Positions 8,422 through 15,463 of a DNA stretch of 43,218 nt are shown in pieces (position 1 is the first letter of the stretch; every line of letters starts with the position of its first letter). Origin of the DNA: a virus; IMG/VR virus record IMGVR_UViG_3300029882_000050, positions 1-43,218 of that record, one strand, 5' to 3'. The translations under genes and the position numbers were made by a program. The notes under the pieces were generated by a model. It had not been told where the DNA came from, did not search any database, and worked only from the letters and a program-made list of their open reading frames with translations.

Positions 8422-8434
8422 AGAGGACCCTCCG

Positions 8435-9373
8435 TCAGATCACGCGCCGGTAAGGCTTCAGGAGTTGCTGGTACTGCAGTTCAAGATCGCTGACGCCGTG
8501 TCCTCCCGTGGTCATGGAGCCCGGGAGGTTCTGAATGGCGATGGCGGTAATGCCCGACTCCAGGGCCTGGGTCGCGGAGGCCAGGACAGCGGCCCACAGG
8601 ATGTCCTGGGGCAGGCTGGAGACGACCGTGCCGATACTGTGGCCAGCCGTGAGCGGAGAGGCCAGGGAGAGCGTCCCAGGACCCGCCTGGGCCGTTCCTC
8701 CGCTGTTGGGCAGCACGAGGGGCGTGGACGCGTCGGTGGCGTTCGCCACGACCGTCTCCGTGTTCGCCCCGTCGTACACGAACGCAGCCGCGCCCGTGAA
8801 CCCTGTGACGTCGTCCACGGTGAGCGTCGTGTCACCCGTCGTCGCAGCTGCGGTGAGCGCGGTGTGCGGCCAGCCGTTGACGTACGAGACGGCCAGCCGG
8901 TAGCCCTCGCGGCCCAGGCCCCAGCTCATGTACCCGGGGGCGACCAGGATGGACTGACCCCCGTCACCGGCGGCAGAGGGCGAACTGGTGCCGTAGATCC
9001 CGATGGTGGGGTGCTCGATGTCGTACATGCCCGAGGGCACGTTGGTCCACTGCCGGGGGAACACCGCGTTGGAACAGGTCTGCACAGCGAGGATCCCGGT
9101 CACCGGCCATCGCGACATGATCGCACGGACGTTCCCCGTGGCCTGCTGCATGTTGACCCGGAAATTTCCGGGTCCGGACAGCGTCTCGTTATCGACCGTG
9201 GCACGGAGTACCTGATTGCAGTAGGCGTCCACGATGCCCGTGGCCCGCCAGCAGATGTTCAGCTGCTCCGCGTACTGCTCTGCTGTGGAACTCTTCGGGA
9301 ACGGAATGATGTTCCAACTGATGCCTGTGGGAGCATTGGCGATCATGCTCGGTGTTACGTAGGGGGTTGCGAT
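8435..9373 (-). CDS. Head-tail adaptor protein, apparent ATC start
   Basis: The open frame runs back to 9451, but the first 26 codons overlap the upstream zinc-finger gene in another frame. Families of actinophage adaptors begin with Met-Ala-Thr-Pro-Tyr-Val; here the matching residues are IATPYVTPSM, with ATC at 9373 seven bases behind a GGGAGG Shine-Dalgarno. The next ATG (9346, MIANAPTGISW) has no site at the right distance. So initiation at ATC is likely, giving 312 residues. The body has an N-terminal helical part (EQYAEQLNICWRATGIVDAY), an inserted beta domain around residues 175-230 (GDTTLTVDDVTGF) and a C-terminal helix. It is expected to join the portal to the neck. Adaptor identity is by position and pattern. 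Confidence 0.7.
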   Translation of the reverse strand: MATPYVTPSMIANAPTGISWNIIPFPKSSTAEQYAEQLNICWRATGIVDAYCNQVLRATVDNETLSGPGNFRVNMQQATGNVRAIMSRWPVTGILAVQTCSNAVFPRQWTNVPSGMYDIEHPTIGIYGTSSPSAAGDGGQSILVAPGYMSWGLGREGYRLAVSYVNGWPHTALTAAATTGDTTLTVDDVTGFTGAAAFVYDGANTETVVANATDASTPLVLPNSGGTAQAGPGTLSLASPLTAGHSIGTVVSSLPQDILWAAVLASATQALESGITAIAIQNLPGSMTTGGHGVSDLELQYQQLLKPYRRVI

Positions 9374-9537
9374 GACTCTTCCTCCCTCTTGATCCGGAGG
9401 CACCGGGAACAGAGCCAGCGGCTTTCCGACCACAGGTAGTGCAGGAGGCACGTGGGTTTCCCGCAGGTCCAGCAGTCACCCACGGGGTCGCCCCGACGTT
9501 TCGTACACAAATGACAGGTAGGACGACCCCGACGCAC
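9355..9537 (-). CDS. 60-residue zinc-binding protein (eight Cys/His ligands)
   Basis: Starts at GTG 9537, with AGGGAG overlapping the stop of the preceding gene, and ends at TAA 9355. Four metal-ligand pairs can be seen: C8/C11 (CHLC), C22/C25 (CWTC), C30/H33 and C43/C46 (CSRC), enough for two zinc sites. The C-terminus is charged. Its 3' end overlaps the Shine-Dalgarno and apparent start of the adaptor gene, implying translational coupling. No family is recognised. It belongs to a run of zinc-ribbon proteins in this head module. Confidence 0.7.
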   Translation of the reverse strand: MRRGRPTCHLCTKRRGDPVGDCWTCGKPTCLLHYLWSESRWLCSRCLRIKREEESSQPPT

Positions 9538-9545
9538 AGTGCTCC

Positions 9546-10199
9546 CTACTGCTGGGCCGCCCGGATGAGGGCGATCTGGTCCTCGCGAGAGCGTGTCGTC
9601 CTGACACCGAGCCCTGCAGCCATGTCGCGGAGCTCCGGCAGCGTCATCGACTCCAGGTCCGGCGCTGTGGACAGCTCCTTGAACGGGTTGGGGTCCTCGT
9701 GGCCCACAGCAGGGGCCGTCAGGGCGGGTCCCCGGCTGCTCGGGACGCCCTTGGCCAAGGAGGTGCCGCAGGTGCCGCAGAAGGCCCCTGTAGCAGCGTT
9801 CCGGTGCCCGTTGCCGCACAGGAGGTCCATGGTGTCTGCGGGGGCCGCCGTGAGCTGCCCCGCCATGATCTTGGCCAATTGGCTGATCGCTTCCGGGAGG
9901 TTGCCCAGCTTGGCCAGTTCACTTAGTGCGAGGGCGGTGGCGTCGCCCTGCTCCCGCTGCCCGCGCTTCTCCTGGTCCTCGCGCTGGATCTTCTCATCGT
10001 GGGTCTCGGGGATCTCGGAGATTGTGGACGACCAGAGCGCGTCGTGGCGCAGGAAGTCTTCGCACCCGTTGTGGCAGGTGAGCGCCCACAGCTTGGCGGG
10101 CGCGCCCTTGACCACAGGTCGGGAATGCGAGTCTCCGCACCCTCCGTGATCACGGGAAATGCCGACGTACACGACGTCGCTGGCTGCGTAAATGGTCAT
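9546..10199 (-). CDS. Head-module protein with zinc ribbon and SAP/HeH-like C-terminus
   Basis: 217 residues, ATG at 10199. The N-terminal 60 residues contain possible ligands (GGCGDSHS, LTCHNGCEDFLRH). A charged helix (DEKIQREDQEKRGQREQ) follows, then a helical region, a zinc ribbon (CGNGHRNAATGAFCGTCG, residues about 128-145) and a C-terminal 30-residue helix-extended-helix (MTLPELRDMAAGLGVRTTR, ending IALIRAAQQ) resembling SAP/HeH DNA-binding folds. In other phages SAP-like tails occur on head-tail connection proteins. Location suggests a virion or head-completion role, unproven. Confidence 0.65.
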   Translation of the reverse strand: MTIYAASDVVYVGISRDHGGCGDSHSRPVVKGAPAKLWALTCHNGCEDFLRHDALWSSTISEIPETHDEKIQREDQEKRGQREQGDATALALSELAKLGNLPEAISQLAKIMAGQLTAAPADTMDLLCGNGHRNAATGAFCGTCGTSLAKGVPSSRGPALTAPAVGHEDPNPFKELSTAPDLESMTLPELRDMAAGLGVRTTRSREDQIALIRAAQQ

Positions 10200-10226
10200 G
10201 GCGACCCTTTCGTTTTTGGTGAGGTA

Positions 10227-10505
10227 CTACACGGGGGCGGTGTCGCCCCCGCACCTGGGGCACTGCTTGCTCCACACGTTCCAGACACGTGCGCAGGCAG
10301 AGCACTCCCGCCCTTTCTTTGTACCGAAACTCACCGCGCCGTCTGCACGGACGAGTCCGGTGTCCCCGAACTGTCCCGAATTGATCGCCTTGGCATGCCG
10401 GGAGGACACCTCGATCGTCCCGCCGGGCTTTGCGGCGGTGTACTTGGTGCCGTCCTTGCAGTCGAAACCGGAGCAGCCCGGCGGGAGGTTGACCTTGGTG
10501 CCCAT
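10227..10505 (-). CDS. Small zinc-ribbon protein of the head module
   Basis: 92 residues, ATG at 10505. Early Cys pair (GCSGFDCKDG) then TKYTAAKPGGTIEVSSRHAK, a pattern seen in short phage proteins near capsid genes. The C-terminal CSACARVWNVWSKQCPRCGG forms a classical CxxC...CxxC ribbon. Coding lies between the decoration/fibre genes and the SAP-like gene with short gaps. Function unknown; it may be structural. Confidence 0.65.
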   Translation of the reverse strand: MGTKVNLPPGCSGFDCKDGTKYTAAKPGGTIEVSSRHAKAINSGQFGDTGLVRADGAVSFGTKKGRECSACARVWNVWSKQCPRCGGDTAPV

Positions 10506-10515
10506 GGGCGACCCC

Positions 10516-10794
10516 TTATGAATCCGTGCTGATCAGCCAGCTGGCGGTGCCGGTGATGGAGCCGGAACCCGCGATGATGTTGAGCTGAATTCCGGCGGAG
10601 TTCCGGAACTGAGTGAGGTGGAAGAGCGTGCCCGTGGGTACCTCGAAACCATTGGACGTCGTCACGGCATTGGGGCCCCCGATGAACACGTTGACGCCAC
10701 TGGAGTTTGAGATGACGATGTCGCTGGGTCCCGGTGGCACGTCGAAGAACGCAGCCGAACTGGTGGTCGGTGTAACCTGGCCCGCTGTCAGCAT
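10516..10794 (-). CDS. Small beta-rich structural protein, decoration-like
   Basis: 92 residues. ATG at 10794 overlaps the stop of the previous gene by one base (TAATG), so it is translated by coupling. The protein is Ser/Thr/Gly-rich and beta-predicted (DIVISNSSGVNVFIGG, GTLFHLTQFRNSAGIQLNII). A pattern of this kind is common in phage surface add-on proteins. It resembles the 111-residue decoration protein upstream (VTIINTGSVTVYLG versus IVISNSSGVNVFIG), suggesting shared fold or ancestry. Confidence 0.65.
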   Translation of the reverse strand: MLTAGQVTPTTSSAAFFDVPPGPSDIVISNSSGVNVFIGGPNAVTTSNGFEVPTGTLFHLTQFRNSAGIQLNIIAGSGSITGTASWLISTDS

Positions 10795-11579
10795 TAGTTC
10801 AGTCCCACCCAGTACGCGTACGCACCGGTCGCGGTGTTGCTGGACATGGTGATGGACGTGGGCATGGCGGTCGTCAGCGAACCGGTGGCGGAGACCGAGA
10901 ACGGGTACTTCGCGGCGGTGCTGCCGAACGTGGTCGCGGAACCGAAGTGCGCCACGCTGGTCGTCACCGTGACCTGGCCACCGAAGCAGGTGAGGACAGG
11001 CTGGGTAGCCGCGTTGAAGAAGAAGCCCACGTAGTAGTTGCCGCCCCCCGACGGAACTGTCCACGTGGTGGACAGGGGGGCCTCGATCGGCCCCGTGTTG
11101 GTGCCGATGGCGGTGGACAGGTCCGCCGTGGTGGCCACCAGCGCGCCCGCAGAGGTATAGATCCCGCCGAAGTTCTCGCCCGTGGTCGGTGTGGCTGCAG
11201 CCGTGGCGATCGAGAACCACAGGTTGGTCACCACCGTGCCGCCCGTCAAGGGCACCTTGGCCAGGTAGAGCGCACCGGCGGTGGTGAGAGCGGAACCCGT
11301 GTTGGTGCCGTTGACCGCGTACAGGTACGGGAAGTTGAAGGCTGCCAGCCCGTAGGAGCTGGGTGAGATGGCCTCAGTGAGGTCGTTGATGGGGGCTGCG
11401 CCGAAACTGGGACTGCCGTTGAAGGTCGTCGTCCCGTTGAAGACGGCTGTGGCGTTCGTGTCGATAGTGAGCTTCGAACCGGAACGGTAGTGGGTCGAAC
11501 CGTCCTTCCACTCATCCGCCAGACTGAGTGTCGTACCGTACGGGGCGAGGGTGCCGAAGTCTGATCCGCCCACGGGCAT
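10794..11579 (-). CDS. Fibre-like structural protein with C-terminal receptor-type domain
   Basis: 261 residues, ATG at 11579. N-terminal 80 residues are a beta region with GTTTFNGSPSFG, suggestive of a shaft or attachment part. The C-terminal about 170 residues follow the pattern of the last part of the protein at 25838-26854: NFGGIYTSAGALVATTADLS and NYYVGFFFNAATQP there match NFVGLYNSSGTLLASSADQT and YYVAFLFNG, and both end in WVGLN/WVGLS. Placed among capsid decoration genes, it could be a head fibre. Role inferred. Confidence 0.6.
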   Translation of the reverse strand: MPVGGSDFGTLAPYGTTLSLADEWKDGSTHYRSGSKLTIDTNATAVFNGTTTFNGSPSFGAAPINDLTEAISPSSYGLAAFNFPYLYAVNGTNTGSALTTAGALYLAKVPLTGGTVVTNLWFSIATAAATPTTGENFGGIYTSAGALVATTADLSTAIGTNTGPIEAPLSTTWTVPSGGGNYYVGFFFNAATQPVLTCFGGQVTVTTSVAHFGSATTFGSTAAKYPFSVSATGSLTTAMPTSITMSSNTATGAYAYWVGLN

Positions 11580-11607
11580 GAAGGTCTCCTAGGTGTACGA
11601 AGAGTGC

Positions 11608-11633
11608 GGGGCCGGTACTGCGGTACCGGCCCC
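11608..11633 (-). terminator. GC-rich hairpin between decoration and fibre-like genes
   Basis: GGGGCCGGTAC at 11608-11618 pairs perfectly with GTACCGGCCCC at 11623-11633, with a four-base loop (TGCG). It lies between the stop of the decoration gene (11641) and the next start (11579). No T tract follows, as is usual for actinobacterial terminators. It may partially terminate transcription or stabilise the abundant capsid-module mRNA. Confidence 0.55.
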
Positions 11634-11640
11634 GTGCGGA

Positions 11641-11976
11641 TCAGACGTTGGCATTGACCGTGGCGAGAGCGGCCTCGGTCGTGGTGGTGCCGGACGACGT
11701 GATGCCGTAAATGTCGTTCGTGGTCGTACCGGTGGTGGCCACGTAGCCGTTGTAGGTGAGCTGAGCACCGGACGGCAGGGCGAGACCAGTTGCGGCGGTC
11801 ACACTGGAGGTGCCCAGGTAGACCGTGACCGAACCCGTGTTGATGATGGTCACGTCATGGACCGTAATGGCGGGGCTGAGCGCCGCCAGAGCGGTGGAAT
11901 TGGCCGTCCACACGAGGTGGGCGGAAGAGGTGACCGTGTTGGTCTGGAGTGCGATCCCGGTACCGAAGATAGCCAC
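11641..11976 (-). CDS. Capsid decoration-like protein
   Basis: 111 residues from GTG 11976, which has AGGAG 5-9 bases upstream; the frame also contains earlier codons but those have no Shine-Dalgarno. The sequence is a small Ser/Thr/Ala-rich beta protein (HDVTIINTGSVTVYLGTSS, LALPSGAQLTYNGYVATTG). This is the layout of head decoration or fibre-base proteins that lie directly downstream of the major capsid gene. Flanked by strong hairpins on both sides, which suggests separate mRNA control of this likely abundant protein. Confidence 0.7.
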   Translation of the reverse strand: MAIFGTGIALQTNTVTSSAHLVWTANSTALAALSPAITVHDVTIINTGSVTVYLGTSSVTAATGLALPSGAQLTYNGYVATTGTTTNDIYGITSSGTTTTEAALATVNANV

Positions 11977-12000
11977 GGGAGCTCCTTTCAGGGCGTGAGA

Positions 12001-12029
12001 AAGCCCCGCCACTGATGTGGCGGGGCTTT
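12001..12029. terminator. Hairpin upstream of the decoration gene
   Basis: AAGCCCCGCCAC (12001-12012) pairs with GTGGCGGGGCTT (12017-12028), a 12-bp perfect stem with a four-base loop. It lies just before the decoration gene Shine-Dalgarno in the late direction. Could be a terminator or an mRNA processing and stability element. Confidence 0.55.
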
Positions 12030-12048
12030 CGAGTTCTGTGAGTCCAGG

Positions 12049-12126
12049 CTAGACAGCGGGGGCCTCTGCGCGCTTGACCCGGGACTCTTCCGTCCAGCCT
12101 TTGCGCGCACTTTCGCTTGTACCCAT
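12049..12126 (-). CDS. Possible 25-residue peptide after the capsid gene
   Basis: ATG 12126 to TAG 12049 encodes MGTSESARKGWTEESRVKRA then EAPAV, a charged peptide. GGGGGA lies a few bases before the ATG, but that segment is the 3' arm of a 20-bp hairpin on the late mRNA, which would mask it. The peptide resembles nothing I recognise. Its coding status is uncertain; it is the only frame with a plausible start in this gap between capsid and decoration genes. Confidence 0.35.
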   Translation of the reverse strand: MGTSESARKGWTEESRVKRAEAPAV

Positions 12127-12128
12127 CG

Positions 12129-12178
12129 CAGGTCCCCCTTCTGATCCCAGGAATATTCGGGATCAGAAGGGGGACCTG
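12129..12178. terminator. 20-bp perfect hairpin after the major capsid gene
   Basis: CAGGTCCCCCTTCTGATCCC at 12129-12148 is the exact reverse complement of 12159-12178, with a ten-base loop (12149-12158). It starts 22 bases after the capsid stop codon. No T tract follows on either side. It probably acts as a (partial) terminator or 3' stabiliser for capsid mRNA. Confidence 0.7.
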
Positions 12179-12199
12179 ACACAAAGCAGTGTCAATGAC

Positions 12200-13532
12200 C
12201 TACGAAAATGGCGTGGTGTCCGATACCTGGAGGCCCTGGAGCAGGCCCGAGTAGAACGGCGCGTGGGAGACAAGCGCTCCGTATGCGAAGATGCTGTAGC
12301 GGAACGTGGCGTCGATCACGGGCCACGCGATGCTCATGTAGTCCTGGACCATCGTCATTTCCCAGGCGTTGGCCACATTGGTCCACGTCTGGGGGAGCTG
12401 GTAGGTCATGAGCGCGGCAGTGCCCTGGGTGAGCCACGGGTGGACCACCAGTTTGAGGACGGACCGGGTGATCGGGTTCTGGAACTCACTCACCGCGCCG
12501 CCGACACGCATGCCGGAGACGTCACTCTGATCCATGAACAGCCGGTAGTTCGTGGCCGCGCCCTGGCTGATGACGTCGTTGGACAGGCGCATGATGTCGC
12601 CACCGTCGCCAACGAGTTCCGCAGGGTCGGCCTTGAACGCGCCGGGGTTGTTGGAGCTGTTGTTCTCCCACAGGGCGTCCAGCGCCGTGTAGATGACGTT
12701 GTAGCTCAGGTGGGTGCCCACGGCCCCGTTGTAGTAGCCGCCCTGCCAGTTGGCCGGGTACACGCCGGAGGTGGCCGACTTGCCCGCGAGGGTGGGTATG
12801 ATCCCCTCCATGCGGGTGCTGGCACCGGTGCCGGTGTCGGTGGCGGGCGGTGTGACTGCGGTCGGCAGGGTGCTGAAACCCTGCAGGGTGTACTTCGAAC
12901 CGCCGACACCCGTGGCAAGCAGGTAGTAGCTGGAACCGCTGGTGAAGCCGTAGATGTTGTACGTCATCGCGCCCGCAACAGTCGGGATGGTGACGTCCAC
13001 GACCTGGCCCGAGGACACGGCGAACGTGCTCGACGCGACGGACACAGGCGTGCTGCCGTAGTAGTTCACGGCTGAGACCTTGACCGCCGTGAAGGCGGTG
13101 TTCAGCGCGGTCTCGTTGGACCCAGCGGTGCGGACCGTGGCGGTCGGAGTACCCGGGGTGGCGAGGTTCGTACTCGTGCCCGCGAGCATCTGGTATTCCT
13201 CACCGAGCATCATTTCCTGAAGCAGGATGAGGTTGGCGAGGGCCGAAACATCTTCGAATCCTTGGCCTGCGAACTGTGCAAGCCACGAAAGCGACTCGGT
13301 GAGTCCGAAGAAGCGATACGGGACATTCAGGGTGACTTCGGTCTGCGAACCCGACTGCGGCAGGTTGAGCGGCCACGAAGTACCGGCAAGCGTACCCGCG
13401 CTCTCGACAAGCTCGGGAATCGAGATGTCGAGGACGCCCTGACCACCGGTCTGGGAGCCGGAGATGCCGGTGAACACCTTCTCCATGCGGCTCGTACCCT
13501 GACCGGCAGGTCGGGGCAGCTTGTTACGGAAG
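12200..13532 (-). CDS. Major capsid protein, exon 3 (C-terminal part)
   Basis: The last 444 codons (incl. stop) of an HK97-fold major capsid protein, joined by RNA splicing to exons at 14670-14743 and 15059-15463; the full product is predicted at 603 residues. The exon opens with C completing Val, then FRNKLPRP, GTSRMEKVFTGISGSQTGG. This directly continues YPMYTV of exon 2, a run typical of actinophage capsid proteins. An inserted beta domain (about residues 285-380 of the full product, VSVASSTFAVSSGQVVDVTI) looks Ig-like or surface-exposed. The C-terminal part, GDIMRLSNDVISQGAATNY to the end, is the A-domain. An ATG-initiated frame from 13486 exists but would lack the N-arm and E-loop parts, so a free-standing gene is improbable. 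Confidence 0.88.
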
Positions 13533-14669
13533 CGATCTGTTACCTCTCGCTACTGCCATCACCGTCGATCGGTGTGGGAGCGAGCGGATCGGTCATTTCT
13601 GCCGACCTCTGCATGTCCTCACGTGGTCCATGCAGACCGGACTGTATCATAATCTGTCGTTCTTGCTCTCTTCGCTTGCGTTGACCGGCTCGTAGGTTGG
13701 CTACCCAGTTAGCTCGCCATTCTGGGTCATCACGGAGATTGTTCATCCGCTCACCGAAGGCTTGCTTGTCACTGCGCTCAGAAAATGTCGGAGCTGATTC
13801 TGGGGTAAGACCAACCTCTGCGATCAATCGCCGCACGCACTCATCCGGATCAGCATCAATGTCTCGGTAATCGAACCTGAACACCTCATAGCCAGCGGCA
13901 GTGAGATCATCCGTACGTTGGGCGTCATACGCTTTCGCACTGTTGAGATAGTGGCTGCTGCCATCTGCCTCGATGATAATCTGCTTTTGACTGATGAGGA
14001 TGTCCACGACGTATCGACCATCGAGAAGCACCGCGTTTGCCTTGAAGGAGATGTGCGCCTTGCGAAGAGCTTTGTGCAAGAACCTCTCAGGAGGTGAGAT
14101 GCCACCCGTACCACGAATGGTTGGCAGCCGCTCAAGCCATTTGCGTCGCTGTTCTTGTCGCCAAACCGGATCATCCCAGTTCTTGGCACTTGCCTCTCGC
14201 CAAGAATCTGTCTTTTTCTGACCTTTGAGATGACCACGCGGTCGTAGTTGAATACCACGGCGGTTTAGCTCACTGTAGGTGATCTTTTCGGTGGTGTGGA
14301 GCCGTCTGGCGACAGCTGGAACAGACTGAAGTTCTTGGTAGAGTTCAACGAGTCCAGACCAGTCGACATCACCGACGCGGGTGTGCTTGATGATGCCCTG
14401 GCGTTTCATCTCCATGGACATCTCAGGTGCACTGACACCGTAGCTCTTAGCCAGATCACGTACACTGTGAACAGTTTTGCAGACCTCCACAAGATCACTC
14501 ATGTTGACAGACTCACCCCGTGCAGTCTCTACGGAGTCCCCAGGCTTTGGGGTTCCCTCGGTATTGCCCTCGTCCATAGGGATATTATCCCATATGTTGT
14601 GAAGGGGATCCACCGATACAGGGGTGTTTTCACCCACTCATCGCTGAGTGAGGCCGCCCATGTTAGTTG
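13533..14669 (-). ncRNA. Group I intron 2 in the capsid gene, with endonuclease gene
   Basis: 1137-base predicted intron. The 5' exon ends in T (ACACCGT) and can pair with GCGG of an internal guide 16-19 bases inside the intron, giving the U-G pair at the splice site; the intron ends in G (13533). Core elements are visible on the minus strand: GGCAATACCGAGG near 14575-14556, GTAGAGACTGCACGG (R-like) at 14532-14518 and GATACAGTCC (S-like) near 13648-13639. The endonuclease gene sits between R and S and runs through S. Splicing restores the capsid reading frame exactly. The 3' part shares GGCAGAAATGACC with intron 1. Exact boundaries could shift by a few bases. Confidence 0.78.
13540..14502 (-). 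CDS. Intron-encoded homing endonuclease, EDxHD (Vsr/DUF559-like)
   Basis: 320 residues from ATG 14502; the frame is open to 14637 but the extra codons cover the intron core. Two N-terminal helix-turn-helix-like repeats (residues 1-37 and 47-83; each ending in RQGI/RRGI) probably bind DNA. The nuclease domain (about 130-235) carries E139 (SPPER), D167 (YVVDIL), E178-x-D-G, H184 and D193, the EDxHD set known from I-Bth0305I-type homing enzymes and the Vsr/PD-(D/E)XK fold. The C-terminal basic part has DDPEWRANW and QRKRREQERQ, DNA-binding-like. It likely cleaves intronless capsid genes at the exon 2/exon 3 junction and spreads the intron. Its final about 35 codons double as intron core sequence. 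All key residues appear intact. Confidence 0.85.
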   Translation of the reverse strand: MSDLVEVCKTVHSVRDLAKSYGVSAPEMSMEMKRQGIIKHTRVGDVDWSGLVELYQELQSVPAVARRLHTTEKITYSELNRRGIQLRPRGHLKGQKKTDSWREASAKNWDDPVWRQEQRRKWLERLPTIRGTGGISPPERFLHKALRKAHISFKANAVLLDGRYVVDILISQKQIIIEADGSSHYLNSAKAYDAQRTDDLTAAGYEVFRFDYRDIDADPDECVRRLIAEVGLTPESAPTFSERSDKQAFGERMNNLRDDPEWRANWVANLRAGQRKRREQERQIMIQSGLHGPREDMQRSAEMTDPLAPTPIDGDGSSER

Positions 14670-14743
14670 ACGGTGTACATCGGGTAAATCAGGCGGGAAG
14701 GTGCAAGAAGGTCAAAAGGGACAAGTCCACTGACGGTACCAAT
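14670..14743 (-). CDS. Major capsid protein, exon 2 (74-base middle exon)
   Basis: Only 24 codons plus two bases, encoding IGTVSGLVPFDLLAPSRLIY then PMYT and the first two bases of Val. This is a conserved segment of actinophage HK97-type capsid proteins (GLVPFDL..PSRLI.P) and is missing from both neighbouring frames. Unspliced, the frame stops at TAA directly after GTC AAC. Joining to exon 1 (ending NLG) and exon 3 (starting with the third base of Val, then FRNKLP) keeps frame and sense. It has no start codon or ribosome site of its own. Confidence 0.82.
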
Positions 14744-15058
14744 CATTGTTGTTACTCACCGCCGGGGCGGTGGGCCAGGTCATTTCTGCCTGGCTCCTGC
14801 ATTCTCATACAGGATCGGACTCTACCTTAGTCTGGTCTCTCGATGCGTTAGACCAGACTCCACGTACCGAGTCTCTGAACCTTCCCCCTGGTCTTGCAAC
14901 TGTAGGGGCTCGGCTGCTGATTACCTCTACCCTCAAACTTTTTGGACCATCACGCTCGCTTTTTCAGGCCACGTTGTGGTGTTGAGGTCTAGCAAGGCTT
15001 TCCAGCAATTCTCGTGGTTTTCACTGACGAATCACTCCGTCAGGCGGCGTTGTTACTC
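14744..15058 (-). ncRNA. Group I intron 1 in the capsid gene (no ORF)
   Basis: 315-base predicted intron. Conserved core blocks are clear on the minus strand: AATCAGCAGCCGAGCCCC (P/Q) at 14922-14905, GTTCAGAGACTC (R) at 14880-14869 and AAGGTAGAGTCC (S) near 14828-14817. Exon 1 ends CGGT and can pair with GCCG 11-14 bases inside the intron, with U-G at the splice site; the intron ends in G at 14744. It carries no open frame. A 14-base direct repeat, CGGTGAGTAACAAC, spans both ends (15049-15062 and 14748-14761). A 3' hairpin (CCAGG CAGAAATGA CCTGG) resembles one in intron 2. Confidence 0.82.
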
Positions 15059-15463
15059 ACCGAGGTTACCGGCAGTGAAGCTACGGGTCAGATCAGCACC
15101 AGCAACCCCACCCAGGACCTGCTGCAGCTGCTCACCGATGCTGGGCATCGTGAGTGCCGTCTTGAGGTACCCGAACTGGTTCAGGAAGCCGTCGTTGAGG
15201 CCCTTCACGACCTCAGCGCGGTTGTGGTATCCCTGCTGGGTCGCTACGCGCAGGTCCATGGTGGCCTGGTGCGCCTTGGTCGCGATCTGGACGGGGTCGG
15301 AAAGGGCAGCATTGCCCTCCACATAACCCGCACCCTTGACCATGTAGGGCATGCGCGCCTTGAGCATGTCGCCCGTGCGGTCGTGGCGTGAAGCTTCCTT
15401 GCCTGCCTCACGAGTGACCTGTCCGGGCGTCGGGGAGTCCAGGGTGTTGAGAATGTCAGCCAT
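15059..15463 (-). CDS. Major capsid protein, exon 1 (N-terminal part)
   Basis: 135 codons from ATG 15463 behind AAGGAGGGG; an upstream GTG-type start at 15481 is less likely as it overlaps that site. The product begins MADILNTLDSPTPGQVTREA and continues through a helical N-terminal region (GDMLKARMPYMVKGAGYVEG) to LTRSFTAGNLG, the typical lead-in to the capsid E-loop and spine. Without splicing translation would end one codon later (GAG TAA). It follows the protease/scaffold gene, the standard order. The N-terminal helix-rich part probably acts as scaffold-binding arm or is cleaved by the protease. Confidence 0.85.

Noticed and set aside
12200-13486. Capsid gene as a stand-alone 428-residue ORF starting at 13486
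   Set aside because: It would lack the N-arm and the conserved GLVPFDL segment; upstream codons in the same frame (FRNKLPRP...GTSR) are clearly part of the protein, and there is no ribosome site before that ATG.
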